A stretch of DNA of 64,000 nucleotides from positions 12,239,501-12,303,500 of the forward strand of contig AP031355.1 of the NCBI GenBank assembly GCA_037833965.1, read 5' to 3'. The stretch comes from Marchantia polymorpha subsp. ruderalis. Taxonomy: Eukaryota > Streptophyta > Marchantiopsida > Marchantiales > Marchantiaceae. Numbering within the stretch: position 1 is the first letter of the stretch; each line of letters opens with the position of its first letter. The position numbers were made by a program, and so were the translations under genes. Positions 24,207 through 33,754 of this stretch are shown here, one piece after another. Below the pieces are notes generated by a model. That model ran no database searches, was not told the DNA's origin, and worked only from the letters and a program-made list of their open reading frames with translations.

Positions 24207-26869
24207 ATGTCCACGATAATTTCCAAGTCCATGGTTGCCCCTGTGTCGCTTCTGGAGCCATCTCCAACGCAAAGTTTCATGTGCAAGTCCCTCAGATCCC
24301 ACCTCGTTACTTGCTCTCTAAACCCTGCCTCCTCCTCCTCCTCTTCCTCCTGCTTTTCTGCACCGTGCACTGCGCTGTTCAGTCCCAGTCTTTGCGGTCG
24401 AGCGCTCAGGTGCTCAACTCGGACGAGGTTTGCAACGTCAGGGAGCATTCGTAGACGAGAGTCCTCGTTCGGTGTTAGGTGTCAGCAAAGCGAAGATGTG
24501 TCTATGATGAACGCAGGTGGATCGAGCCCGGAGCCACCGATCGGTGCACCTTCCAGTATGGCAGGAAAATCTCTACTGGCAAAGCTGGGGCAGAGCATCA
24601 ACGTGGCAGGAATCGCTTTCTCTTCCAAGGTGATTCTGAAGGAGCGTCACCTCGCTATTCCCCATGTGAGCGTGCCGGACATCTCGTGGATCGACTGGAA
24701 GGCCCTGCGGGCCAAGGGGTTCGAGGCAGTTTTGTTCGACAAGGACAACACACTCACGGCTCCTTACGGGCAGAATGTGTGGCCTTCACTCTTGGAGTCG
24801 CTGGAAGAGTGCAGGACGGCGTTCGATGGGCGTCTTGCTCTGCTGAGTAACTCTGCAGGTAATTTCCACGTACCGCCCTTTGAACCCGCTCTGACTCAAA
24901 TCTACATCTTTCTTTTCCTGAATTTCGAACCGAGAAATTCAGCCTGGACGGATGCGCCGAGAGAATTGTTCCCAGATTGTTTGCAGTGCTAGTTTAGCTG
25001 TGCACTGCAAAAGTTCTGTTGGAGCCACATTTCCATTATGAGACCCTCTCGCAAGCACTCGCTTTGCTGAGAAAGGAGTTTGTGCTGTCTCGAGTTCTGC
25101 CCGCAAGGATTTGCTGCATCAGCTTGCTGTTTCTTCTCAGTAGAGTGACCTGACCTGGCTTCGCATTGGAGCTGCAATGAAGTGAATTGAACATCGGCTA
25201 AGCGGAGCTCGGGAAGAGGTTGCAGTTCACACTTATGTTCAGAGTTATGAAAAAATACTGGAATGAGAAGGAAGCACTCGCAAAGAGAAGTTGATGTTGT
25301 TGCGTGCTTGTTCTGTGACTCGAATTGCCTGCGGCATTATCCTTTTCTTAATGTCCGTAGCTGGTGCTTTTACACTTCAGTGATTACCTTGTGTGGCCAA
25401 TTTTTCAAGCTTGTAGCATTCGTCGCCGTACTTAACCGAGTCCGGGGTTAAAGGAACGAGCAAATGCACGGAGCTATTGCATTTCGACTCTTGGTGCGGA
25501 GATGCATGCCCTACAATATTTTATTTGGGGATCTTCGGTGTGTCGTGTCTAAGATGTTTGCATGTTCACTAGTGTGCTTTCTGAAAACGTTGCTGTTCTT
25601 ATTCCATTTCGTGTCTGTGTATCTGTGCAGGTTTGTACCAGTTCGATCCAGACGGCGCTGAGGCGAAGGCTTTGGAAGACAAGCTCGGTATCTCGGTTAT
25701 CCGCCACGGTATGTATCTCCCTAGTCTTCGCTGAAGGGTTCAATTTTTTCTGGACAACCTCAACTGACCGTGCTTCTTGTTACACTCATTCTGGTGGTCT
25801 AATTTTCAGAACGGGTGATCGATTTCGAAGTCACGGATTCGCTGCGAAAGGACTTTCAATCATATCTGCTTGATCACGGATCATAAAGAACACGTAGATC
25901 GAATCGCGTAGTAGCCTGATGGTCCGTTGTAAAAGCATAGCTGTCAGCGTGGAGTCAATTTTGTGGAACGTCTGTAATTTGGCTAAGAGGTACTCTTTTG
26001 AAACTGCAGGATCGAAGAAACCTTCTGGTGATGCACAAGCTGTGGCAGATCACTTTGGTTGTGACCCTTCTTTGGTTGTTATGGTGAGATATCAAGACCG
26101 TTTCAAGTAGTTACAATTAAAATCCTCCTGTTTTGCTTCGTAGTTCTTCATATGTCACATGAAAGTATCAAATACAATCAACCTTTCACTTGTCAACAGT
26201 GGTACGATGATCAGCACAAATTTCTTGATGCCTGTCTTGACCCACAAGAATCATGTTAGCTCTGCTGCTGACCATGTTGACTCCGTCGTCAAGGTTGGAG
26301 ATCGATACTTCACAGACATCGTGTATGGAAATAGTAATGGGCTGCTTACGATTCGACCCGCTCCGTTGACTTCAATCGGGGAACCATTTGTTGTCAGAAG
26401 GGTACAGTATTTTCTCAAGTTCCAATAAGAGCACTTAAATTTAGATGATATTACAAACTAAAATTGATTTTCACCTGATAAGAAGTTCTGATATCCAGTG
26501 TCGAAGATGCCCACAGCGTATTGAGGCAGATAAGAGAAAAGTTCTGTAGTCCTGGGACGATATTATGACCAGAAATGCCCGCCCACCCTCACTACGTAGA
26601 ATCATGCGAAAGTGAGGTTTGTTTAGTGAATATACCCGACCACAGGTTATTCATTTCTTTTGTGATTTGGGAGTGGTAAACTGTGGCTGAAGTTCTTTTC
26701 CTCCGACTAGTTTCTGTTGACATGGTACTGTACTTCTCTCTTGCAATGGCAGGTAAGGGCTCTAGAAGATACACTGGTTGAGTGGTGGCGCACCCAAGGT
26801 ACACTGCCTACTAAACACAGGCTCTTTGACCATCCTGTGGACTTCATCAAGGACCCTGGATTTTGGTGA
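24207..26869 (+). CDS. PGPP1: phosphatidylglycerophosphate phosphatase (HAD family)
   Basis: Five exons splice in phase at GT-AG sites: 24207-24858, 25631-25708, 26010-26083, 26294-26401 and 26753-26869. They give about 342 residues. The enzyme family (YqeG/Gep4/PGPP1) removes phosphate from phosphatidylglycerophosphate to make phosphatidylglycerol, needed in thylakoid and mitochondrial membranes. The HAD nucleophile motif is FDKDNTLTAPYG (nucleophile Asp about residue 178). Motif II is in LALLSNSAG, the conserved Lys in HGSKKPSGDA, and the metal-binding Asp in VGDRYFTDIVYGN. The C-terminus ends DHPVDFIKDPGFW before TGA. The first ~100 residues are Ser-rich and basic with few acids, a likely plastid or dual-targeting transit peptide. 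The start is the first ATG of a frame open through the whole presequence. All motif residues are present and the gene looks functional. Confidence 0.92.
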
Positions 26870-28317
26870 CAGGAACTTTGATACGGCGAGTGTACGATGG
26901 TAAGCTCAGTGGTGGGGTGAAGTAAGGATTGACAGCCGTTGCAATTCGAGCATGAGGGCAAATTAGTATAAACATAGGAGCTACTTACAGATTCTTGCGG
27001 GGGAACAGTTTTCTAATTTCAGCTGTTGTCAGTCCCTAGAGTAGTGCGCTTAGGGGTGAATGACAGTTACTGGTACGTGACATGCACTTGAGACGAAATG
27101 GCATCTCGTAGTGTTGGAGCGACCATCTATGGATGGTCATAAGATGTTGTAAACAGATATCATGATGACAGTTTTGAGCAGGGTTTAACCTTCAGAAGCC
27201 AAGCACCAATGTAATGTTCTTCATATGTCACACTTTTCCTTAAGAGATACCATGTTCATCGTACAACGTTTAAGTGTGTGGGAGCTGGAGCCATAGGCCC
27301 AGGGTATACTCCCATTCCCTCAAAGCAAATCTCCACTGTAAAGACAACGTGTATACAAAGAGTATGTACATACTTGGTAGTATGGTTGATTCTGATGACA
27401 ATATAGTAAAATTGGCTTGTGTTATTCCACTAGAGTCCAAAATTTGGAAGACCGGCCTCATCTTTTGCGGATTTGGTCTCAGGACTGTCTTCTGTCGGGT
27501 CTTCTCTATCTGACCAAGCATCGTTAAGCTATCAAGGTGACTCCACCGTTCAGAAACCTGTGTTCCTTCAGTTTCCAGCACTGTGCACGTAACACCTCGA
27601 ACATAAAATCAGCTAACGAGCTTCATACCCAGAGAAGACGAGATTTGTTCACCAGACGTGCCCAATGCCCATCTTTTTCGATTCCTCCGTCGGTCCATTC
27701 AGTATGAACCTGAAATCGATTGATTTCATCGCCTCAGCTGAACAGAAATACTTCACAGTTTCAACAATGATCAACACAACTCCTACAGTGATCCTACCAA
27801 ATTCTCGCCACTCTCTGTTCCGAGGCTTGTTTTAGAGAGAAGTGTTATATTCCTTTTGGAAAGAAGCATTGTGTAACACAGGATGGAGGAGAAGTTGGAA
27901 CCTGGGTTCTAAATTCAGGAGCTGAATACCCAGGCTTGAACACAGCTTCGAAAGTCCTCGCGACAAAAGAAACCCGGCTGCCATGCCCGGTTCGCGTGTC
28001 ATGAGGACAACGATGCAAAGCGGAAACCGAGCCGAACATCTGACTTGACGCTGAGCACAGTGCGTCCTGGAAACACCTGAACGCGATCTCTACGTCACGC
28101 CACATCTGTTTATGATTCTGAACACCGAGCTTGAGCTTCAGATGCCATCCTTAGAGCCTTGTGCAACGCATCGTGAGCTCCTTTGAGTCTTCATTGAAAA
28201 CTTAGTACGCTGCAGAGCGAAAACAGAGTGCGAGAAAATGTCCACGTCGGGGCTGGTTGGGGGCGTCTTTGTTTCTCGTGACGAAAGATGAAAGATGTAC
28301 GACATATTAAGCATCGG
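26870..28317. other. intergenic, 3' flanks of two convergent genes
   Basis: This is the space between the end of PGPP1 (plus strand) and the end of the minus-strand gene at 28318. Frames of up to 103 codons occur but are not protein-like. No repeats or RNA genes were recognised. Confidence 0.45.
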
Positions 28318-30438
28318 TCATGAGCAGCAAAACTGAGTGTGAAGCATCCCGCAAAGCCTTTGACTGGAACATCGCCGACGGTTAAGCGTCGACTCAGAGA
28401 AAGTGTGCTGATCTCTGCCCATGAACAGGTAGTTCACATCTTTTTTGGTGTACATTTCGACCCGGCCTAGGAGAGAGTAAGAAGGCTGATTATTCCTTTT
28501 GGGGGCAGGCCCAACGTATGCACGCACAATCATATCATCTGTGATGACCAGATGATTATGATCCCACCAGATCAGAACCCACTCTGCATCTCCCGCTTGA
28601 TGATCCTGCGCTTCTTCCAACTCACGAGCAGCGCTCCTAGGCATAGCAGTTCTTACGATGAGGTCTCCCGAGCGAGGCTTAAAGTGAGGGTCTGGCATGC
28701 GAAGGCGAGCACAAGATCTCTTGCTTCTGTGTAGCCAGGGAAGATTGGTGACGAAAGTCTTTGTCACCAATCTCCAGATATCATCACTGCCTGTATAAAA
28801 AAGCTTGATCTGAATATTTGGTGTCCAAATGCCATTGCGATCGAACTCTCCATACCGAATCAACATAGCTCTCTGATCATTCTCACCTGTCACAGCCATG
28901 TTCCCCTTTCTGGGCTCCGGCTCAGACGCTGACTGGTTTGGGTGAAAGTATACAAAGGTTGCCTCACGATCAGCACTGGCCAGTAAGCCCGAGAAAAGAA
29001 TCACTACATCACCTGGGATTGGATGGAATTGAGATGCTGATTTCTGTTCCAGCTCTGAGTGTGATGGGGGCGGTGTGCAAATGTGCCCACCACCAGGCCC
29101 TCGAGATGTTACCTCCACGTTATTAGCATCAGTTTCGACCAAGCTTGGTGGAGTTTTGACTTTTACGTTGAGTGTGTCATCAGGGGAGGTCGCGGTAGCC
29201 CTCGAGTCTTGGGCTTCGAGTGGCCTTTTCACCAGTCGCTTCCCTCCAAGCTGGATACCAGTCTTGCAGGACAAATTGGGATAATAATCTTTGTTGGGTC
29301 TAGGAGGAGGATTCTGGTTCTTTGGATTCCTACTGTCGGGAGCAGACAAATCTTCATGGCCCTTCTTGCGGGAATGGATTGATGATCTTCTATTAGAAGA
29401 CGCAAAAGTAGGGTCATCAATGTATGAAGGGGGCACAGCCGGTAACTGCACTTGCTTTGTCGTCGAGGAAGCTCCTGTAACTCCTCGATTTCTTGTGGAA
29501 GAGGTCTCTGGGAGTGCTTGAAAAGTTCTCTGGGAAGGAGCTAGGTAAGCTTGAGGCTTTGTGCTGGAAGCTGCTAATGGTGCTTGAAAACATGGTGTTC
29601 CTGATTGAGTCATCCCTGGTGCTGCCGAGTACCCCTGGTAACACTGGTAGGACAGGGACGGATAGCCGCGATAGTTTGGGAAATAAGCCTCAGGACGGAC
29701 TCGAGATTGAGCCGAGGGGTCAACTCCGAAGACTTGTTGATCTACCAGATGAGCCACTGGACAGCCTGCAAATTTTCCAAAACAAGCTGCATGGAGCTGG
29801 TGGAATTCCAAGCAGGGAGCTCCCGTGCATCCCCGATAGTCCAGGTATTGGCTTGAGATTCCCGGAAGCACGGCTTTGTAAGCAGGAATAGGGTACCCTT
29901 GATAGTCCAAACGCATGGGCTTCATAGATCCTCCATTGCCCACAGGTATTGACGAACGCTGGTAAAGTGTAGGCAACCCGCTGACAAATGGAGTGGCGAT
30001 CATCGGTATGGCAGGATTAAATGCTTGACCTTGATGGACAGGGAATGGTGCAGATGCTGGAGATGTGGTCTGCAAACCTCCGGGGGAGGCCAATCTTGGG
30101 GAGACTTGGCAAGAGCCCATCGGCGACAGTTCGGCAGGAGAGTTCCGCGGAACCTTCCCTACATACTCCATGGGCGATCGACGAGCTTGGGCACCAGTGG
30201 GCCGCTCTTCTGCCAGCAGTGACCTTCTAAAAGAAAGCTTGTTCTGACCTTCTTCATTGAAGCTCACCTTGCGCTGGCCTAGCTTACGACCACGGTTTTC
30301 CTTAGAGGCCGTTGCCAAGCGTGTGAGCCCCTCAAGAGCTGATCGATCGCCTGGACTTCCTCTTGTTAACGGATCTCTCATCCCCTTCACCATCTCGTGG
30401 CTGCCCTGCATTGGGCCAAGCTCCAGGCTCCCACACAT
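28318..30438 (-). CDS. C-terminal part of a split gene, with the unfamiliar GD-module domain
   Basis: A 706-codon minus-strand frame. Residues 1-470 are low-complexity (Ser, Pro, Gln, Tyr), with a Tyr/Pro/Ala-rich middle. Residues about 470-695 form a compact domain: PGDVVILF, LIRYGEFDRNGIW, RSGDLIVRTAMP, a Trp cluster, IVRAYVGP and YLFMGRDQHTF. The same order of motifs ends the protein of the divergent neighbour at 33755-36484, so the two are homologous there. I do not recognise the domain. A stop lies 4 nt upstream of the ATG in this frame, and the frame overlaps the 3' end of the 30332-32614 frame by 107 bp. The two frames are therefore probably one gene of about 1,430 codons, interrupted by an unrecognised intron or by a one-base shift in the sequence. 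Separate overlapping genes are less likely. Confidence 0.75.
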   Translation of the reverse strand: MCGSLELGPMQGSHEMVKGMRDPLTRGSPGDRSALEGLTRLATASKENRGRKLGQRKVSFNEEGQNKLSFRRSLLAEERPTGAQARRSPMEYVGKVPRNSPAELSPMGSCQVSPRLASPGGLQTTSPASAPFPVHQGQAFNPAIPMIATPFVSGLPTLYQRSSIPVGNGGSMKPMRLDYQGYPIPAYKAVLPGISSQYLDYRGCTGAPCLEFHQLHAACFGKFAGCPVAHLVDQQVFGVDPSAQSRVRPEAYFPNYRGYPSLSYQCYQGYSAAPGMTQSGTPCFQAPLAASSTKPQAYLAPSQRTFQALPETSSTRNRGVTGASSTTKQVQLPAVPPSYIDDPTFASSNRRSSIHSRKKGHEDLSAPDSRNPKNQNPPPRPNKDYYPNLSCKTGIQLGGKRLVKRPLEAQDSRATATSPDDTLNVKVKTPPSLVETDANNVEVTSRGPGGGHICTPPPSHSELEQKSASQFHPIPGDVVILFSGLLASADREATFVYFHPNQSASEPEPRKGNMAVTGENDQRAMLIRYGEFDRNGIWTPNIQIKLFYTGSDDIWRLVTKTFVTNLPWLHRSKRSCARLRMPDPHFKPRSGDLIVRTAMPRSAARELEEAQDHQAGDAEWVLIWWDHNHLVITDDMIVRAYVGPAPKRNNQPSYSLLGRVEMYTKKDVNYLFMGRDQHTFSESTLNRRRCSSQRLCGMLHTQFCCS

Positions 30439-32614
30439 TTTTCATCCGAGCTGGAGGATTCTCAAGTGTTCTACCACTTGAGCCAATGTTAGCTGACGGT
30501 CGGACTCCTCGGACCCTTGTTAAGGACGTTCGAGCTGGTCTCGTCGCATAGGAAGCGCGAGATTCTAGTGAGGAGTTCTGCCTTTCCTTCTCACTGGAGG
30601 CCTCCACTAAGCCCTCGCCTACAAAATCAGTGTTAGAGATCAACAGCTTCTTATCTACAGAAGCGTCGTGTGCATACCGGGCATGGGAACACACTGATGA
30701 CGTCGTGAATTTAGAGTCGTAGCTCGGAGGATCGTTTGCTGAAGGTAGAACAGAAGAAGAGGTAGTTCCAGAGTGATGTACAGGGAGGACCTGACAGCGA
30801 GGGCTTTGCATCCGTATATTGTCGTGCTCATGCTGGGAGTTGGGAGTTGGTTGGCGGCACGGGTAAGGACGGGGGGAAGGTGAATCTGGATCAGAAGGTT
30901 CGAGTGTCTCCCGAGACGAATCCCCGGGATATGTACAAAACTCAGAGCTCAACAAATCAGATCCCCTTCTGCTCCGGCTAGATGGCAGGGGGTGAAAATG
31001 TGCGTCAGGATCCGTAAAAGATCTCGGCGAACAACTAGGTGCTTCAGTCCTTCGTTGCCGCTCCTCTGTTATGCCACCTGCATCTGAAGATGCGGGCGAC
31101 GGTCCCTGATGGTTACGTGATTTCGCATAGGATTGGGCAGGAGACGTCGTGCCACTTTGCAACGAGGGTTCAACTGTTCCGGCTATTTTCGATGAGGCAA
31201 AGGAATCAGAGGTAGACAAGCTGTAAAATTCTTCGCTGGTGGATGGGGTTGAAAGCTTGGGAAAATATGATTCCAGAGCACCGGAATCAGAAGAAGTACA
31301 AAGGACATCACTCATTCGAACCCCCCCTGCTGAGCTAGAAGCCTCTTGATTCAGAACTATCGGAGTCGAACAAGTAGAAGCGTCAAGGACAACATGCAGT
31401 TGCTTCAAGGGTCTTGTTGTACTTGGACGAAAAGAATCAGAATGTTGGAAGACATCGATCTCCCTTGAACCCAGTGCAACCCGAGGACTAATGCTCGCGG
31501 ATGTGGAAGGATGGGTAAGATCAGGAAGATCTTCGCTAGCTGAAAGGGGCGAGGAATATCCCGAGCTAGAATACTCAACAGTCCCAATTTGTGTCCTCGT
31601 TCTGCAACTGGCAGAAGGATCAAGAGCATCTTTCCCTCTTAACTTTCTTCCTGCTGAATTAGCAGAGGGCCCAGAAGCGGAGAAGCCAAGATGCTTACTT
31701 GCTCTTAGATCAGACGGACAGCTTTCCGTTAATGAAGCGGATGTGGAGGAAAGAGATGCCTCAGATTTTTCCCGTGCCGTGGATGTGGTTGAAGGTGAAG
31801 CCCACCTCGTTTGAGCAGATTTCGCTTTACCCACAGAACCTGCGGGTGACGAGGGAAAACCTTTCCCTATTCTAGCAGCACTAGACTTTGCTGCAGGAGG
31901 AGGAGGTTCGAGCCTCCACTTTCCGTTGACAAATACTGGGCTCTTCTTGCTCGCCGAAGCATCGACAGGGGAAGCAGCTCCTGAACTTCGTGCTTTAGTA
32001 ACTGCTGAAACTGAGGGGAAATCCCGTTTCTTCTTCGACCGAAGCCATCCCCTTTTCTTCCTAACCAACCAACCACGTCCATCACGCGAGGGCCGACCTT
32101 GTCGAAACATGCCATCAGAATTCGAATCTGCCGCAGACCTTCGCTCGAGCACTTCGGCATCATGAGGCAAAAATTGCCCTGAATTCGAACCGGAGCCAAT
32201 TTCAAAGCAGGGAACAACATCTGCAGCCACGTGTGTTTCAGTTTCCTTAAACTTGAGTTGAGGTCTGGGGGACAAAATCTGCGAAGGGTTGAGGGGGCGA
32301 GAAATGTCCGGGAGTTTCTCGAGAGCCCAGGCTTTGAGCTGCCACCAGTCCGGCAACTTCGACTCCCGCACCTCTGAATCGGAACCAAGACTAGAAGCGG
32401 GCGGCACAAGGGCTCCCGGAGCGCTACTCTTAGGGCTGCAGGGGCACTCTCTGCCCATATCCCCGGCCTCCCTGTCACCCCACCGATAACAGCTGATACT
32501 CTCGAGGCGTTTTAGGACGAGGAAGATCACTGTCAAGGTCAGGAGGGCGTTCACTACACTGTCCACATTTGCGGAGCAGAAGGTGTTGTCACAAATCCAT
32601 AAAAACATTTCCAA
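30332..32614 (-). CDS. Ser-rich, membrane-anchored N-terminal part of the split gene
   Basis: A 760-codon minus-strand frame starts at ATG 32614. Residues about 17-37 (VNALLTLTVIFLVLKRL) form a single hydrophobic anchor near the N-terminus. The rest is Ser-, Pro- and charged-residue-rich and looks disordered, with a basic patch at about residue 180-200 (RKKRGWLRSKKKRDF). No catalytic motif is seen. The final 36 codons overlap the start of the 28318-30438 frame in another phase. Relative to this frame the next one is shifted by +1 nt. Combined with that frame, the product would be a membrane-tethered disordered protein with a C-terminal GD-module domain. The function is unknown. Confidence 0.7.
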   Translation of the reverse strand: MEMFLWICDNTFCSANVDSVVNALLTLTVIFLVLKRLESISCYRWGDREAGDMGRECPCSPKSSAPGALVPPASSLGSDSEVRESKLPDWWQLKAWALEKLPDISRPLNPSQILSPRPQLKFKETETHVAADVVPCFEIGSGSNSGQFLPHDAEVLERRSAADSNSDGMFRQGRPSRDGRGWLVRKKRGWLRSKKKRDFPSVSAVTKARSSGAASPVDASASKKSPVFVNGKWRLEPPPPAAKSSAARIGKGFPSSPAGSVGKAKSAQTRWASPSTTSTAREKSEASLSSTSASLTESCPSDLRASKHLGFSASGPSANSAGRKLRGKDALDPSASCRTRTQIGTVEYSSSGYSSPLSASEDLPDLTHPSTSASISPRVALGSREIDVFQHSDSFRPSTTRPLKQLHVVLDASTCSTPIVLNQEASSSAGGVRMSDVLCTSSDSGALESYFPKLSTPSTSEEFYSLSTSDSFASSKIAGTVEPSLQSGTTSPAQSYAKSRNHQGPSPASSDAGGITEERQRRTEAPSCSPRSFTDPDAHFHPLPSSRSRRGSDLLSSEFCTYPGDSSRETLEPSDPDSPSPRPYPCRQPTPNSQHEHDNIRMQSPRCQVLPVHHSGTTSSSVLPSANDPPSYDSKFTTSSVCSHARYAHDASVDKKLLISNTDFVGEGLVEASSEKERQNSSLESRASYATRPARTSLTRVRGVRPSANIGSSGRTLENPPARMKNVWEPGAWPNAGQPRDGEGDERSVNKRKSRRSISS

Positions 32615-33754
32615 CGTCCAGACGTCGGATCGTCAGCGCATCCACCACCACCATCGCCACCATACCGATGTTACTCGATCCCTCATTTTTCAAAATCTCT
32701 GCGCGCTTCCGGTCGTGCTTCATCCTCGATAACACGTGCCCTTTGGAGCGAAACGCTGCGTCAGTTGCTGCAATCGGATTTGTCCCAAATGCTTGCATTT
32801 CCCTGCTGCCCAGTAGAGGATAGAGCCCAGGAAGAGAGGATTCCCGAAAGCCCATGGGGAGATTCGTGACCCGGCCCAAGGTGCACGGACGTTGACGGCT
32901 TCCTTCCACACTTCATTCACCGTGCTTCAAATTGGTTCAAATCCTCTGCTCACGATTCTCGGCAAGGACAAGTTTTTAATCTGAGACCTACCCGAGTAGC
33001 CAGACCCTCGTCGATTCTTGACCGGGAATTTTTTCGAGAAAATATGGGCCCAATCCGTCACTAACCTGGATCTGCTACTCGAAGCATGTACCAGGTCTCT
33101 CCGCTCAAACAGCGGCCCGTCGAAGGGTTTGCAGACTTGGAAGAAAGTGTCAGACGACGAAGGCAATTTGCTTCTCTCTTCGCGCCCCCTGCCAGCACTC
33201 CTCCCGTTCCTTCTGCGAGCAAGTTATTAAAACCACCGATCGATGAACAAAGAATTTTCCAGCGGTGAAGAACATTTTCCCGACGAGTCGTGGATGGGAT
33301 TCCCATGATTTCGTCAACACGGAGATCATTCGCGCTGTACACGGGAGACGGCGCAAAGATTGCAAAAACCATGCTGGCGCAGCTTTTTCAGCATGACCGT
33401 GCTCGTCACTTCGACTCGTTGATCTCCCGAGCCTTGTCGGGCCAAGAAGGCAGAAAAGCGCAAAGGAGATCCTGTAACCAGCTCCGCTCCGGTGGGGGCA
33501 TGATCTCCGGCTGAGCCGCCAATCGCCGGACATCCCCAATCCAGTTAGACCGAAAACCTAACCGTCCGGGAAAGGTCGCAGGCTAGCAACGTTACGGGAC
33601 GCAGGACGGGCGGAAGGCAGGCACGGCAGGAAGGGAGGAGAAGAATGCGGCCATGCATGCAGAAGAGGACGTCGTCGTCGTCCGACGTAGTAGGCCGGGG
33701 GCGGAAGGATGAACGCAGAGCGGAGGAGGCCGAGGCGGCGGAAGAGGGAGGAAG
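32615..33754. promoter_or_regulatory. divergent promoter region of the two GD-module genes
   Basis: About 1.14 kb separates the start codons of two genes that share a C-terminal domain. Open frames in it overlap on both strands and look incidental. Shared regulation is possible by position alone. No specific binding site was identified. Confidence 0.4.
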
